From Effrenium voratum (Eukaryota; Sar; Dinophyceae; Suessiales; Symbiodiniaceae): DNA of 64,000 nt. The position numbers and the translations under genes are program-made. Of the stretch, positions 1 through 11,152 are shown piece by piece. The DNA is taken from the NCBI GenBank assembly GCA_963377175.1, contig CAUJNA010003771.1:2635587-2699586 (forward strand), written 5' to 3'. Below the pieces are notes generated by a model, which saw only the letters and a list, made by a program, of their open reading frames with translations, searched no databases and was not told where the DNA came from. The first letter of the stretch is position 1. The number at the start of each line of letters is the position of its first letter.

Positions 1-623
1 ATGATTGGCTCTGCCAATGGTTGGTTTTTGCCGTTTGGGCCAAACACTTCTTGGGTTCGATGTCAAAAAACCTCCTGGTTCGAGGCTCAGTTCCAGAGGT
101 GTGGTTTCTGCTCGAAGTTCGCGCGCCTGGCCAGTTGCAACCCAGACCCAAGGAGAATACGAGTCTGAAGGTGCGCTCTGCCGACGATCCCCTGCTGTCA
201 CGAACCCCCCGCATCAGTTTTTGGCTCTGTGAGCTACAGAGCCTTAAGGCTTACTAGGCCTTCTGCCTTGGTAAGGCTTGGGGGTGCTAAGGGGGATGTG
301 GTCAGAAGTCAGCGGAAATTGCAGTTTCGAGCTCTGCAAGAGTTGTTGCAAACAACATTTTGCCGGTTTTCCATTCGGGTTTCGTTTTAGACCAAGGTGG
401 AAAGAGGGCACCCCCTTGCAAAATTAACCTGAAACCCATGAATCTGATTTGTAGAGGAATTTTCTTTTGGGGGACTCCCGTTTTGGGACGCTCATTTGTC
501 GGGGATTCCCCCCCAACGAAAAATTTTGGAGGCCTCGGCCTCGTCAGGATCGCATCGCTGCCATGGAGGACAATGCGGAGAGCAATCAGGAGGTTGGCCC
601 AAGGGCGGTTTGGGGTGCCTGAG
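1..623. other. non-coding stretch, no gene seen
   Basis: Open frames here overlap on both strands without a convincing codon pattern. A short GC-rich patch near 560-600 could read as coding but has no clear splice borders. I see no RNA gene or long repeat. Confidence 0.4.
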
Positions 624-760
624 AATATGGCTGTGGTGGTCAAAACCGTTTTGGGATCCCATTTTGGTTGGTAGGTGAATTCACCACCCATTTTAGAACC
701 TGTTTTTGTGGGGATTGGGATGTTCACTGGGGGTACAGGAGTTTGACCCATGGCCATATT
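624..760 (+). repeat. small inverted-repeat element, family 1 (beta form)
   Basis: The left end reads AATATGGCTGTGG and runs into TCAAAACC. The right end reads GACCCATGGCCATATT, so AATATGGC is repeated in inverted orientation. The interior (GGATCCCATTTTGGTTGG, then GGTGAATTCACCACCC) recurs at 36,985 and 38,026. It has no coding capacity. Size and structure fit a MITE or introner-like non-autonomous element; mobility is inferred from multiple copies only. Confidence 0.65.
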
Positions 761-770
761 GGAGCCAAAG

Positions 771-883
771 GTGGGTGTGTCTGTTTTTTGGAGTAGGTCG
801 CCTTTTTTGGGTGGTGTTAAGGGAAAACCACAAGGAGCGCCATTTTTTTTTTGGGAGGGGTCCCCTAAAAAAAGGCACACCCA
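771..883 (+). repeat. small inverted-repeat element, family 2 (GTGTGTC ends)
   Basis: It begins GTGGGTGTGTC and ends GGCACACCCA, an imperfect terminal inverted repeat. The interior is purine-rich with a GGTTTTCCC-like core shared with the copies at 8,150, 9,382, 11,055 and 27,949. It starts 11 bp after the family 1 element, so the two are nearly adjacent. Confidence 0.6.
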
Positions 884-1167
884 ACAGCGACATCTCCGTA
901 TTGCGTTGCCAATGGATTTGGGGCGAGGTTCCGTTGCGGGAGAGTTTGGGCGATGCTGGGGATACTCCTTGGGCTTCGCCGCGTGATTTGGGCGTGTCTT
1001 GTTTTAGGAATCGGAGCGCCCAACATGATAATCAGTTGGTTCCCTCGGACTGAACAAGCAAAAGCATGGGACCACGGGATTGCCTAACCCCTTGATTTCA
1101 TGAGTTGCCCTTGTCTCCCCTTAAATTCTCAACCAAAAGGGGGGTCCCCAAAAACAGGAACCGCACC

Positions 1168-1300
1168 TGTTGGTAGGAGCAAGCCTCGAGACCTGTGTCT
1201 TCTGGTTTATGAAGACTCCAAGAAAACACCTTGTTTTTGTTTGTTTGTGTGTTTGTTTGTTTTTTGATCTATGGGTGTATCGCTTCTTGGGGGAAAACAA
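1168..1300 (+). repeat. dispersed repeat, family 3, copy 1
   Basis: TGTTGGTAGGAGCAAG, GAGACCTGTGTCTTCT, an internal GTTT run and ATGGGTGTATCG...TTCTTGGGGG are all repeated in the same order at 2,108-2,330. The two copies differ mainly in the length of the simple repeat. Confidence 0.65.
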
Positions 1301-1535
1301 AGGAAGACCTGCGAGAAAGCGGTTTCCCTTTGAGACAAATCCAAAGTGTACCTCGATTCCACGTTCCAAGTGGTCACTTTCTTTTGGTCAAGAGGGGAGC
1401 TTGGTGCAAGGTGAACTTGAGGGCTGGTTACTCCCCTCTTTGGTCCAAACGCGGGGGACTGAACCTTTCGCCCGGCTTCCAGGTGTTTTGTTTCCACCGC
1501 TGCAGATGGTGATCAAAAGGTCCTTGAGATGTGTC

Positions 1536-1567
1536 TGCGTGTGTGTGTGTGTGTGTGTGTGTGTCGC
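1536..1567 (+). repeat. GT dinucleotide microsatellite
   Basis: An almost pure GT run directly visible in the sequence, with no coding meaning. Confidence 0.85.
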
Positions 1568-1833
1568 TGTGTGTCGTTTTTTGAGCCGCCTGAAAAGTTT
1601 TGGAGCCGCGAGTTCTGGCGCCCTGTGAGAATATTGATCAACCGAAGAATATTGATCAACCCTTTGATCTCGTTCAATCCCCCCTCCCTTTCATGGTTGT
1701 TGTTGGGAAGCATTTGACATCTTTGCTTATTGTGGTTTAGTGGTTGAAATCCAACCACTTATCTCCGCTTTCTTTTCTTTTTTTTTAGTTTTCGTTTCCC
1801 CTTCCAAGGTCAACCAAGCTTTGAGCCATGCAG

Positions 1834-1919
1834 ACGGGAAGTTCACATGTCGCTCGAAACGCCTCGAGGCGCTGGGGGATCACCGCAAGGTCCTGGACTG
1901 CATCTTGGCGGTGCGCCAG
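1834..1919 (+). CDS. candidate internal exon, unknown protein
   Basis: This GC-rich block reads DGKFTCRSKRLEALGDHR and continues through KVLDCILAVRQ without a stop. It ends CAG|GCGCGT, a GC-type donor in phase 0, the same border used by the candidate exons further on. The start is uncertain: an acceptor AG at 1,832-1,833 or one about 15 bp upstream are both possible. The residue mix is helical and charged but I recognise no domain. It may be an early exon of the long plus-strand coiled-coil/TPR gene proposed here, which is inference. Confidence 0.4.
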
Positions 1920-2107
1920 GCGCGTGGCTGGCCCTTTGGTTTGGGGCCCAAGGGAGAGATGTCTGGCCAGGTCTTTCCGGCTTTTCCGGTCTTTCCAGTT
2001 TTTCTGGCGCTTTTCCCACTTGTTCCACTCAGGGAAGGGGCCTAAAGGAAAGTAGCCTTACGCCCTGTCAACTTCCAGGACTGGAGAGAAGAATTGCCAA
2101 GGCAATG

Positions 2108-2183
2108 GCCCTGTTGGTAGGAGCAAGGCTGGAGACCTGTGTCTTCTTTTTTTGAGGGCTCCAAAAAAGCACCGTTTTTTTTG

Positions 2184-2219
<36 letters not shown>

Positions 2220-2330
2220 TTGGTTGTTTGGTTGTTTGTTCGTTTGTTTGTTTGTTTGTTTGTTTGTTTGTTTGTTCGTTTTTTTGGATATATGGGTGTA
2301 TCGGTTCTTGGGGGGGACCAAGGTTGCAGG
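2108..2330 (+). repeat. dispersed repeat, family 3, copy 2, with GCTT/GTTT expansion
   Basis: Same flanks as the copy at 1,168. The centre is expanded into about 28 bp of GCTT followed by about 70 bp of GTTT. The expansion is open in several frames, which explains the poly-Cys/Leu/Phe open frames seen there. Confidence 0.7.
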
Positions 2331-2470
2331 GGTTGACTTCTCTCAAAGAAAGTCTTCCACGTTTGGGGCTTACGCACCGAGTCCTTGAAGGAAGTCACCT
2401 CCCGATTTTCGGAAGGGACCAGGGAGGTCAAACACGAGAATAGATCTCGTTTCGGAATTTCTCAACAGGA

Positions 2471-2584
2471 CACATGGCTGTGGCTCAAAAAACCGGAATT
2501 CGAAAATGGAACCCTGGTAAGTGGAAACATGGACCAAAACCTGCGGTTTGCCCCTCCTGTTTAATTTTGAGCCACACCCACATG
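2471..2584 (+). repeat. small inverted-repeat element, family 1 (alpha form)
   Basis: The left end ACATGGCTGTGGCTCAAAA is mirrored by the right end TTTTGAGCCACACCCACATG. Between them lies AAAATGGAACCCTGGTAAG, shared with the copies at 4,264 and, inverted, 5,666. It contains a GGTAAGTGG splice-donor-like motif, of interest if the family can act as introns. Confidence 0.7.
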
Positions 2585-4263
2585 AAACCAACAGTCAAGA
2601 ATATGTCCGACAAAATGCCGGAAGAGGTGGAGTGGCAGGTTTCAGCAAGCATGCTGCATGCTGACTACTCCAACCCGAGGAACTGGTATTGTCGATCGTC
2701 AGTTGAGGGTCCCGCCCAAATTTCCACAAGGGGTAAAGACCGGCCATTCCTCCGCGTCCTGGGGTGGTTTGCCCTGTTTTTTTTTTCTCCAGCGGTCTGT
2801 GTCTTAAGAGGGACATGGACGAGCTCCAAACCACAAACACACGGACCGCTCCTTTTCCAATGTCGGGGAAGCGCGTTTTGTGACTGGCCACCTCCGACAT
2901 CTGGATCTGTCTGCAAATGGAACCACAAACCCGAAGAGTCATCCCAACCATTCCTTGTGTTATCAGCACTTGGCGAGAAAGTTGCTTCGGACGGCGACCA
3001 AAGTACGTGCTGATTTGTTCTCGCGATTTGGGTAACACGAGCGATTTCTAGACAGACATACCGTTCAGCATGGTTTGTTCACCTGGCTGGAAGGCTCTCA
3101 ACTGCGGGGCGTGATCGCTTTTTTGTATCCGAGGGATCTAGGCAAGGGCTTGCAACTTCTGACCTCCCAAGGGGAGGATCATTGCCATGCCCCAAAAGCG
3201 GAAGAAAAAGCCTTCTGTTTGAGGGGGTTCCTGGTTCCACCCTCTTTTCAAACGCAAGGCTCAACCGGCATCGAGAAGGGTTTCCAGAAGCCTTCAATCA
3301 GCAGCCCTTCAAACGAAGTTCCTTCGAGCCTTGCTCGGGAAGAGGCCTTTTTTTTTCAAAATGCTTTCTCATCGCAAGGCGGCAGACAGGACCATGAACA
3401 AGAAGATGTCCCCCAGCGAGGTGGACCGCGGGAAGTGTTGCCAGCGGGGATGCTTGGGAAGTTTGCCCGGGGAGTTGGTATGGAGAGGTATGGAGCTCTG
3501 ATACCAGAAGATGTATGTTGCTGGCGTATCAGCCTTTTGGCCTTCGAGATCCGGACCAGCAAGTGGTCTTTGTTGGGCTGTTTCTAGCATTGGGCATCCT
3601 GATGAGGGCCAGGGGGCTGGGAGCCGATTCATTCCTGGACCCGCCGGAGGCCAAAACATATCATATGCGCCATGGTCAAGTGACTCCTCTACTTGTGGTT
3701 AACAGAGCATGGCCATCCCCGAGGTGAGGATCGTTAACCAGATGGCGGAGCCTGAAAAGCCAGGTGCTGTTTTTTCTTGAGGGATCTCCTTTTTGAGAAG
3801 CCTCGGTTGGGCTTCATGTCAACTTGCCGGGGGCTACTCCCCCGATTGGATTGAGACTCCGTCCCTTTGGGCCCAAGACCCGCCAGGCATTGGCCGCAGC
3901 GGCGAATCATGAAGCTGAGGAGGACCGACGCATTCGATTCGGAGGGTCGGCATCATGTTCTGTGACGTGCAATCCGATCTGTCGAAGGGGAAGCTTCCAA
4001 CCATTGCTTCCAGGGATCCTTCTTTCCAGGAAACTATCAACAACACAGGGAAACAGCTGGTTTTCGAACAGAACGATGGTTGAACAGATTGGGGAGTCAA
4101 CCCAAAAGGCTGACAGGATGGGTGTCTTCAACAAAATGAGCCCCCGCAAATGGTCGGCTAAAGGCCGCAAATAGCTTGATCCTGACAAGAAGGGGGCCGG
4201 CAAAACGGTGGAGACTGCAAAACCGCCATTTCTACCAGGTACAGAGATCCTTGACTGCGGAAG
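2585..4263. other. no supported gene
   Basis: Open frames of 60-180 codons occur on both strands, with no splice-consistent block or recognisable domain. I see no tandem repeat longer than a few units. Confidence 0.35.
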
Positions 4264-4378
4264 ACATATGGCTGTGGCTCAAAAAACCGGTACCAAAATG
4301 GAACCCTGGTAAGTGGAAATATGGAACAAAACCTGCGTAGCCCCTCCTTGTTAATTTTAAGCCATACCCATATTTTAG
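4264..4378 (+). repeat. small inverted-repeat element, family 1 (alpha form)
   Basis: The ends CATATGGCTGTGGCTCAAAA and TTTTAAGCCATACCCATAT are inverted with a few mismatches. The interior matches the 2,471 copy closely. Confidence 0.7.
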
Positions 4379-5142
4379 TGTGGCTGTTTGTTCGGGGACT
4401 CATAGAATGGCTTCCATGAAACCCAAGCAAACCAAGCGCCTCAAGAAAGGGCCAACCCCATTTCTTGCCATGGTCTGTGAAGATCGCCAAGGGAACTCGC
4501 ACGACGAGTTCCGTTCCCCGTGTAAGGTAACCGCAAACCGCTGAGCTTGTCAGTCTTGAGCCTGTGGCATGCGCAAGCTGCCCTAAACACTACGGTTCAT
4601 CCATGGGAAAACTGCGCCAGAAGTCTCACAAGCAAACGACTCGCGGTTGGGATCACGGCGCAGTCTACAAGGGACCTCATTTTTGTCAACCCGGCATGGA
4701 GTGCATCAAGCCTGACTGAGTTAAGGACTCTGGATTGAACGTCAAACACATGGGTCTTTGTGTTCGGCAGACATAGACGTAGTTTGGACCGGATTTTCCG
4801 ATTCTCGAGCCAGGAGGCTGTGCTTGATCCCGTGAGCATCAACGAAAGATGTCGAGACTTGGAGGGATCCGTTTTCCACGTGTACGCTTCGACACCCACC
4901 CCAAGGGTTGGGCGATACGTGCAACCAGACCCATAGGTGTTCTTTTGATTAGTCGCGGGCCGTCGCGGGCTATCGTTTTTTGGCCAAGAGACTACCGATG
5001 ACCAGACCCATTCGATCCCCAGGGAATGATCGAAAGTCCCAAACCAGACTCTTTGCTCTTGCTTTAGTAAGCCACCTTTTCTTCTTTTGGTTCTTTGCGG
5101 GGGGGTTATCTTTTGCGTCGTTTTGGCCCCTTCATATTTCAG

Positions 5143-5203
5143 GTGTGTGTGTGTGTGAGTGCTTTTTGTGTGCCTTTTTGTGTGTGTGTGTGTGTGGCTG
5201 GTT
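5143..5203 (+). repeat. GT-rich microsatellite pair
   Basis: Two GT runs separated by a short T-rich spacer. Confidence 0.75.
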
Positions 5204-5245
5204 TTGGCCAGAGCTCAGTAAGGAGAGATCCAGCGGAACTCAAAG

Positions 5246-5305
5246 TGGATGGGCCCTTCGATGCAGAAGGCTGCGGTGTCCAAGGCAAGGAATGACGCGG
5301 ACAAG
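5246..5305 (+). CDS. candidate internal exon, basic/helical
   Basis: Twenty codons reading WMGPSMQKAAVSKARNDADK lie between an AAAG acceptor and an AAG|GCGCGG donor, phase 0 at both ends. The sequence is Ala/Lys-rich and helical. An alternative acceptor at 5,266 would give 13 codons. Support is the codon pattern and the donor shared with other candidate exons, not homology. Confidence 0.35.
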
Positions 5306-5665
5306 GCGCGGGTGGTTAGACCCCGGGTGTTCGAGCCATTTCCCTTTTTGGAGCCTCCAAAACCATGGACATCACCAGTAAGTTGCAACCTTTGAAGGGG
5401 AAAATCCAGTGATCCCTGTTAGTGAGTATGTCAGTGGGTATAAATGATGCTTCACCGAACAAAGGAGGTTGGACAAAATCAAAATGGTGACCCTTGTCTG
5501 TTGGATCTCCCCCCAAAAGAGCGAAGGGGTTCCCAAACAAATCGTGTTTTGGAAGCTGCGGAGAGCAGTTTTTGCCAGGAGCGGAGGAACGAGTCTGAGA
5601 GGCCAGGTTTGTGGAGTTGATCTGCTTTGCCTCGATGCCCGATTCGGCCCCTTGCGAAGCCATGG

Positions 5666-5768
5666 TGCTGTATATGGGTCAAAACAAAACCACGGGTTTT
5701 GGTCCATGTTGCCACTTACCAGGGTTCCATTTTGGGGTTACCCTATTTTTGACCCACAGCCATATGGC
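5666..5768 (-). repeat. small inverted-repeat element, family 1 (alpha form, inverted)
   Basis: Read on the minus strand it begins CCATATGGCTGTGGGTCAAA and includes CAAAATGGAACCCTGGTAAG, matching the 2,471 and 4,264 copies. The distal end is ATGGGTCAAAAC-like. Confidence 0.65.
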
Positions 5769-5944
5769 CTGCCTTGCCCTCGCCCCTAGTACTTTCTCTT
5801 CATGCCGCTGTTTGACCTGTTGCTTGGCTGCTGCTGCTTGGCTGGTTTTTGTGCCTTCGCAGTTGCCTTCGCAGTTGCCGGCAGTCGCGAGCGCGTGACG
5901 CTTTTTTTGGTTTGGTGGAAGAAACCGTCGCGCTGCAAAGGCAG

Positions 5945-5998
5945 GCCGAGGAAGACGCTGGCCAAACCCAAGATGGAGAAGCTGCAACGGTGAGGCAG
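5945..5998 (+). CDS. candidate internal exon, acidic helical
   Basis: Eighteen codons (AEEDAGQTQDGEAATVRQ) follow AAAGGCAG|G and end CAG|GCGTTT, phase 0 at both ends. A GTGAGG donor 8 bp earlier is an alternative. Gln/Glu/Ala-rich composition matches the other coiled-coil-like exons on this strand. Confidence 0.4.
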
Positions 5999-8014
5999 GC
6001 GTTTCCTCTCGCCTGGGATATTGATTGAAGAGAGCGGCCTGATTCCAGAGGAAAGGCAAGTGAACACAAGCGATCATCTCCCAGTTCAAGTGGCCGATTG
6101 ATACTCTGTGACATTGTGTCTATGTGTTCGATAGACTTACACCGACACCTAGTTGCATGAACTGTGCACTTCGATCAAAGCGTCCAAGATGATGAGATGT
6201 GGCTAACTCCTCGCAAAAGAAAGACCATCTGCTTTTGCCATGCCAGCGAGGATGTTCATTTTCGAATGCGCAGTGAACAGAGACTATGGCACAGGGTTGT
6301 GGGATCAAGGGGTTTATCCAACCACTTTGTGATATTTTTTGGAATCTCCCTTTAACTTGGGGCTTCGTCTTTGGGAAGCCCTTTCCGTTGTATCGCAGAG
6401 CCCTATGGGACTCTTACCAGGTGTCAAAATAGAAGCCAAGAGCCAAGCACCGAGACTCACACCAAGATCTTGCGTGAGCCACCAGCAAAAACCTAAGTGA
6501 GTGATGCTGAGGCGACAGTCGCCAGGAAAATTGGTATGGGCTTTCCAGGCTTTTGGTTAATCCCCCAGGGGTTTCGGGGATTGACTCTTTTCGATACCAG
6601 GTTTTGATTGCCAGTCTGTTTGATCAGACCTCTCCTTTTGTTGCATGATTCCATAGGTGGGGAAGTCTGCCTTTTTTGGACCCACCTTGGAAGTCAAATC
6701 ATAGGACCTGAGTTGGCAAGGGAAACACCAGGACCGACACGGGCCGGCCTCTTATGTAGGCCTTATCCATGGGGGAGAACGACGTTCGTGCATACACGGC
6801 AGGAATGTCCCAGGCCAACTAGTCCTCAATAGTGACCACAGGGTCTTCGGAAATACATGCTCCATGGTGAACATTCCTCGACTCAGGACCAGGGAAACCC
6901 TGAGAAGGAACCTTTGAGTTTGCCGAACGGACTTTCTAGAAGCCAACCACATGAGAATACACAAAAACTGCAACTTCTTTAATCAGTATTTGCTTGAAGC
7001 CAAGTAAGTATTTGGGTGTGGCTTTTTTGTAGACTTTCAACAAGCACCCAAAAACACCAAGGGGTTCCTGCAAACAACAACAACGGGACAGGCCAAAGCT
7101 GGGCATGGCGCAGCTCACTGACGTGAAGCCCAGGTGTCTTGGAGCGAGCGGGTTCGAGCAGTTTTTTTCGGCCGGTGCTTTTGGGGGGTTTTGGTGTTTT
7201 TCTTTTGAGGGTGTGGGGGGGGTGTGGGGATCCCTCAGTGTTTTTTCTGGATGGAAACCCAGTGACCCCTGCCGCTTTTCAGGTAACATGGAACCTGACT
7301 TGAGAGGAGGGTAGGTTTAAAGGGATGACAATTTTTAGAGCACCCCGACTTTGACACATCTAAAGCATTTTGTTTTGACTTTTTCTTTCCCCACCTCCCG
7401 GTGAAATGGCTGAACTATGGTGCACCCTCGCTCCAAGAGAAAATGTGGACACTGCTCAAAAACAGGCGAAGTATTTGCTCAAGTAGGTGAGCCCAGATGT
7501 GTTTTCAACTTGCCCTCTTCAAAGCAGCGCCCAGTAGCCAATTTCTTCCGCGCAAATACGTTCTGCCGAAAACCACGAACATGAAACCTACCAGAGAAAG
7601 CACCCAAACACCACGAGGGTGGCTTTGGTTGGGCCTTCCCTGCCTTCGCCAGTTTCAGTTTGTTTTTCCCAGCTGACTGTTTTTAGGGTAAAGCGTCTGG
7701 ACAATGCAGCAACTTGGCTACCCTTATATACTACCCAAATCTCCTCTTTTTGTAGCTTCCGTGTTATCCGCCCCTGAAACTCGTGGTATGCCAACCTCTA
7801 ACCACACACCCTAACCACACACCCAAACCACACGCCCTAACCATACGCCCTACCCACAACCCCCCCCTAACCACAGCCCCCTAAAGGGGTCGCTCTCTCC
7901 ATTTCCGTTTTTTGGGACCTCCAACAGTCGCAGTTTCCCTGGACACCACCAGTCAGTTGCACCTTTTACGGGGGAAATCCAGTGACCACAAGCCCTGAAC
8001 CACCCCTACCTCTG
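5999..8014. other. no supported gene; weak CCCTAACC-like run
   Basis: No convincing exon. At 7,795-7,890 an AC-rich run repeats CCCTAACCACAC irregularly. Recurring phrases such as AAATCCAGTGACC (5,403, 7,975 and 24,030) suggest another dispersed repeat family that I could not delimit. Confidence 0.4.
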
Positions 8015-8030
8015 CCCCCTTTGCCTAGCT

Positions 8031-8139
8031 CCGGAAATGCGACTCGCGAGGTCTTCAAGTGGGCGGCGCCCCATCTCGGCAGCTTCCACGACGTGGCCGG
8101 CGGCCGAGGGGGGACATCGGAGCTCCTCCAACCGGGAAA
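8031..8139. CDS. GC-rich coding-like island, strand ambiguous
   Basis: Strong codon-like composition without stops on both strands. Plus reads NATREVFKWAAPHLGSFHDV; minus reads LEELRCPPSAAGHVVEAAEM. A CTAG acceptor at 8,024-8,030 would favour plus. Neither matches a family I know. It is probably a real exon, but I cannot choose the strand. Confidence 0.3.
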
Positions 8140-8149
8140 TTCCGGGTAT

Positions 8150-8247
8150 GGGGTGGCTCGTCCCTTTTTTGGGGGAAGGCGGTTGTCCTTTTGGTTTCCC
8201 TTCAGAACCAAACCACAAGGATACCGGCAAAAAAAAGGACACACCCA
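8150..8247 (+). repeat. small inverted-repeat element, family 2
   Basis: GGGTGGCTCGTCCCTTTTTT at the left and AAAAAGGACACACCC at the right form an imperfect inverted repeat. The core GGTTTCCCTTCAGAACCAAA is typical of the family. Confidence 0.55.
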
Positions 8248-8568
8248 GGTGTTCTTTTTGGAGTTTGGTGCCCCATTGATACCCCTTTAAAAAATCAATT
8301 CTTGAAGGGAAACTAGAAGGAAACAACACACATTTTGTGGTTCCCCCTGCGCCGGCGCCATGTCGACACATTGCCAAATAGCCGCGCTTGGAAGAGGTTT
8401 TGCCGAAAGTTGGTGGGCCATATTTTTCTTATTTTTCCCAGCCCCAGTCAGCAATAGCTTTTATAATGTCCCAAGAGGAAGACCACCAAGGGATGGGATG
8501 GGTAAGTATTTGTATTTTGTTCTAGCCCTTCTAAGTGACACCCTGCTCATCTTGTAACAGGGGCCCTT

Positions 8569-8667
8569 ACCTTTCCCGGTTTGCAGTTCGAGGACTGTAA
8601 AAGGGTTTCCCTGAATGGCGCAACGTTGCAGGGCTGCTTGTAGGCTGGCTAAGTCATCCTGCGTCCC
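8569..8667 (-). CDS. candidate minus-strand exon, unknown protein
   Basis: On the minus strand a pyrimidine-rich acceptor (CTTCCTGAAAG) precedes a block containing DGTQDDLASLQAALQRCAIQ and then GNPFTVLELQTGK. It ends at GGGAAAG|GTAAGG, a near-consensus donor. The reading looks like a short globular or helical segment. Overlapping plus-strand frames are open too, so the strand rests on the splice sites. Confidence 0.4.
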
Positions 8668-9381
8668 ATCTTTCAGGAAGGTAGAGAGGGGCGCCATGAA
8701 AGACATCGTGACGAGAATGACCATGAAGCACGAACTTGCGGCTTTCAAGGGAAGACACGCGAAACCTCCAATTTGGCTCTCCCTGCTTCGGAGGTGAACT
8801 AGTCTGGGGGTTTTGGGATATGCTCCTATGCTGCCTATGCTCTTCCAAGGGCTTTTTTTTTTGGGGGGGGGGAGTTGGGAATGTGGAATGTGCCCACGAG
8901 CACTTCAAGTTGCTCAGCACCCAGCCCGACACGGCAACTCCAAAAAGAAGACGATGGGCAGATGGACTCGCGTCGATTCCAAGCCTTCGGACGTCCAAGT
9001 CCGACCTCATGGAGGTCGGTCAAAAGGAATAGGAACACTTACTGCATACAAAGCTGCCCAGCGACCCTGGTAGAAGGGGCCCGCATTTTTTGGCCACAAA
9101 AGGGCCATTGTTTGCCTGGGACCTGAACAAAAACGGAGAAAAGGGTGCCACGTATATAATAACCGACAGAAAACAACTTCCCACCCAACATGGAGTGCGC
9201 AGGCGCACTTCCTCGAACAGTGCGCTCTTTCCAAAGGGGTTTGTGCCGAAAGCCGCGTTTCTTGGGCCAAGCTTCCCCTTCAGCCTGGAGTGAGGCCCTC
9301 GCGGCCGGGCTCGGTGTCGCCGCTGGCCCAGACGGTGATCAGATCCAAAGTTTCGGGAGCCATCGGGTTGTCTAAGATCAA

Positions 9382-9490
9382 GTGGGTGTGTCCTTATTTA
9401 GGGGGCGCCCTGGCAAAAGAGTGGTTTTCCTTTTGTGGTTTCCCTTTCAAACCACGAGAAACAAGGTACCCAACTCGAAAGGAGACGCCA
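9382..9490 (+). repeat. small inverted-repeat element, family 2
   Basis: GTGGGTGTGTCC at the left, GTGGTTTCCCTTTCAAACCAC in the centre and GGAGACGCC at the right. The right end is more diverged than in other copies. Confidence 0.45.
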
Positions 9491-11054
9491 ACTCTGTGAA
9501 ACGACAGCCCCGAAAGGAATCCGACTCATCGAAAAGACCCAACATGACTGATAGCATTGAATGTACGGCAATGTGGTCCATGGGGTGTGATTGCTCATTT
9601 GTCACTGACCCCCCTCTGGTGGATCAATTGCAAGGTGTGTCCCTTTTTAGAGAGAATGGGGAGGGACCATGCCCCCATATTCGTCCGCCAAGTTCTACTC
9701 AATTTCCTAAAGTCCAGGGGCCAACGTTAGTTGCGGCATGGGGATGTGCCAATCAAGCGCCTCTTCACCCGAGAGTGCCTCTTCGCTCTGCAGGCGCCCA
9801 GTGTCTGCTGCATCGCGAGGCCTGGTGATTCGGGAATTGCCGGGGGAGGTTCTCTGAAGGGACATCGAGGGGAACACGCCTATTTGTCGGGTCCCCATAT
9901 TTTGAGGCAAGCCCATTTCAAACGTCTCAGCTTGTTTTGCACATCCCTTCCTGCGCAGGAACCAGTACTCGAGGCTCAAGGCAGGACGTGCTCGCCCATG
10001 TTTGCTCAAATCGCCTGTGACGCGACTCTCAGGCCGTCATCCGTGACCTCCCTCACAGCACGCTTCAGGAACCTACAGGAGCCCGGCGGCACAGGGCACT
10101 TGTGTCTCTCTCATTTCAAGTCCTGGGTGTTTTGCATGGCCTCCACTGAGAGCCGGACACAATGGCCACCATGGGCCTTCGGCCTCAGGTGCGTGGAGAG
10201 GAATCAGGAGCAGCTCCAGCCGCTTGGCGCAACGCCATGCCACGCCACGCCGGCGGATGGAAAAGTCTTTCTCGGAATGCGACCGCGGTCCTGACATGTC
10301 TCGGTACTGGACCGCTGCCTCCAAACTTTGTCAGATATTGCTCTTGATGCTTGATGCTTATACAGCTGGCATGCGACCCAACAAAATGGAACACAAATCC
10401 CCATTGAGGTACCTCAGGGGTACATGAGGCACTAGAGCTTAGGTCTCACAGACAAGGGCTGGATAGCGTCGTCAAGCTGCGGCAGGCCAGCGTTTTTTCT
10501 CGGCTCCGCGCGAGGTGCCGTGGGTTTTTGGACAGTTTCATGAAGGCTCTGAGCCGAAATGGTCTTTACCCGCGTTTTGTTCTTGCTGGTGTCCAACAGA
10601 GGAGCTCTTGGGGTGGTGGAACAAAAAGGAAAGGCTCGCAACGCCAGAAAACGGTTTGGATGTGGCTTTTGTGGAGCCAGCCCTGGATAAACATGACCGG
10701 AAGAACACGGGAACATCCAGCAAAAACGCGCATCCGGAGCGCAGTTGGGTCCCCGAAAACGCCAGGAAAGGGTGCAGAAGCTCACGGACGATCTTCTGAA
10801 GAGCTCCGCCCGCGTGCTTTCGCCAATTCTGTTTGGAGCTGATACCTTTCGCATCGGGCGTGTTCCAAAGCCAAGGGAGAATCACCCAGCCCCATTTTGA
10901 GGGGTGTAGGTGCGGCTTGCAAATGCACCCAAATGCGCTTTGCATGCAGCTCGATGTGGCGTTCAAAACATGGCTCGAACCCCCCTTTTGGTCAGTTAAG
11001 TCGACAGAAAGTTGGATGCTGGAAGTTGTTTTCGAATCCATGGCACTTGGGATT
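9491..11054. other. no supported gene
   Basis: GC-rich patches near 10,000-10,300 and 10,500-10,840 give overlapping open frames on both strands. None shows paired splice borders or a domain I can name. Confidence 0.35.
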
Positions 11055-11152
11055 TTGGTGTGTCTTTTTCTAGACTTGAACTGGTGGTTTCCCTTTGGGT
11101 TTCCTTGCAAAAGCCACCAAAAAGGGGGTACCCTCAAAACAAGACACACCAA
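11055..11152 (+). repeat. small inverted-repeat element, family 2
   Basis: GGTGTGTC at the left pairs with GACACACC at the right. The core has GGTTTCCCTTTGGGTTTCC and a GGGGGTACCC palindrome-like step. It is one of the cleanest copies. Confidence 0.65.

Noticed and set aside
7795..7890. Telomeric repeat remnant (CCCTAACC...)
   Set aside because: Irregular spacing with no run of CCCTAAA. It is better described as an AC-rich low-complexity patch.
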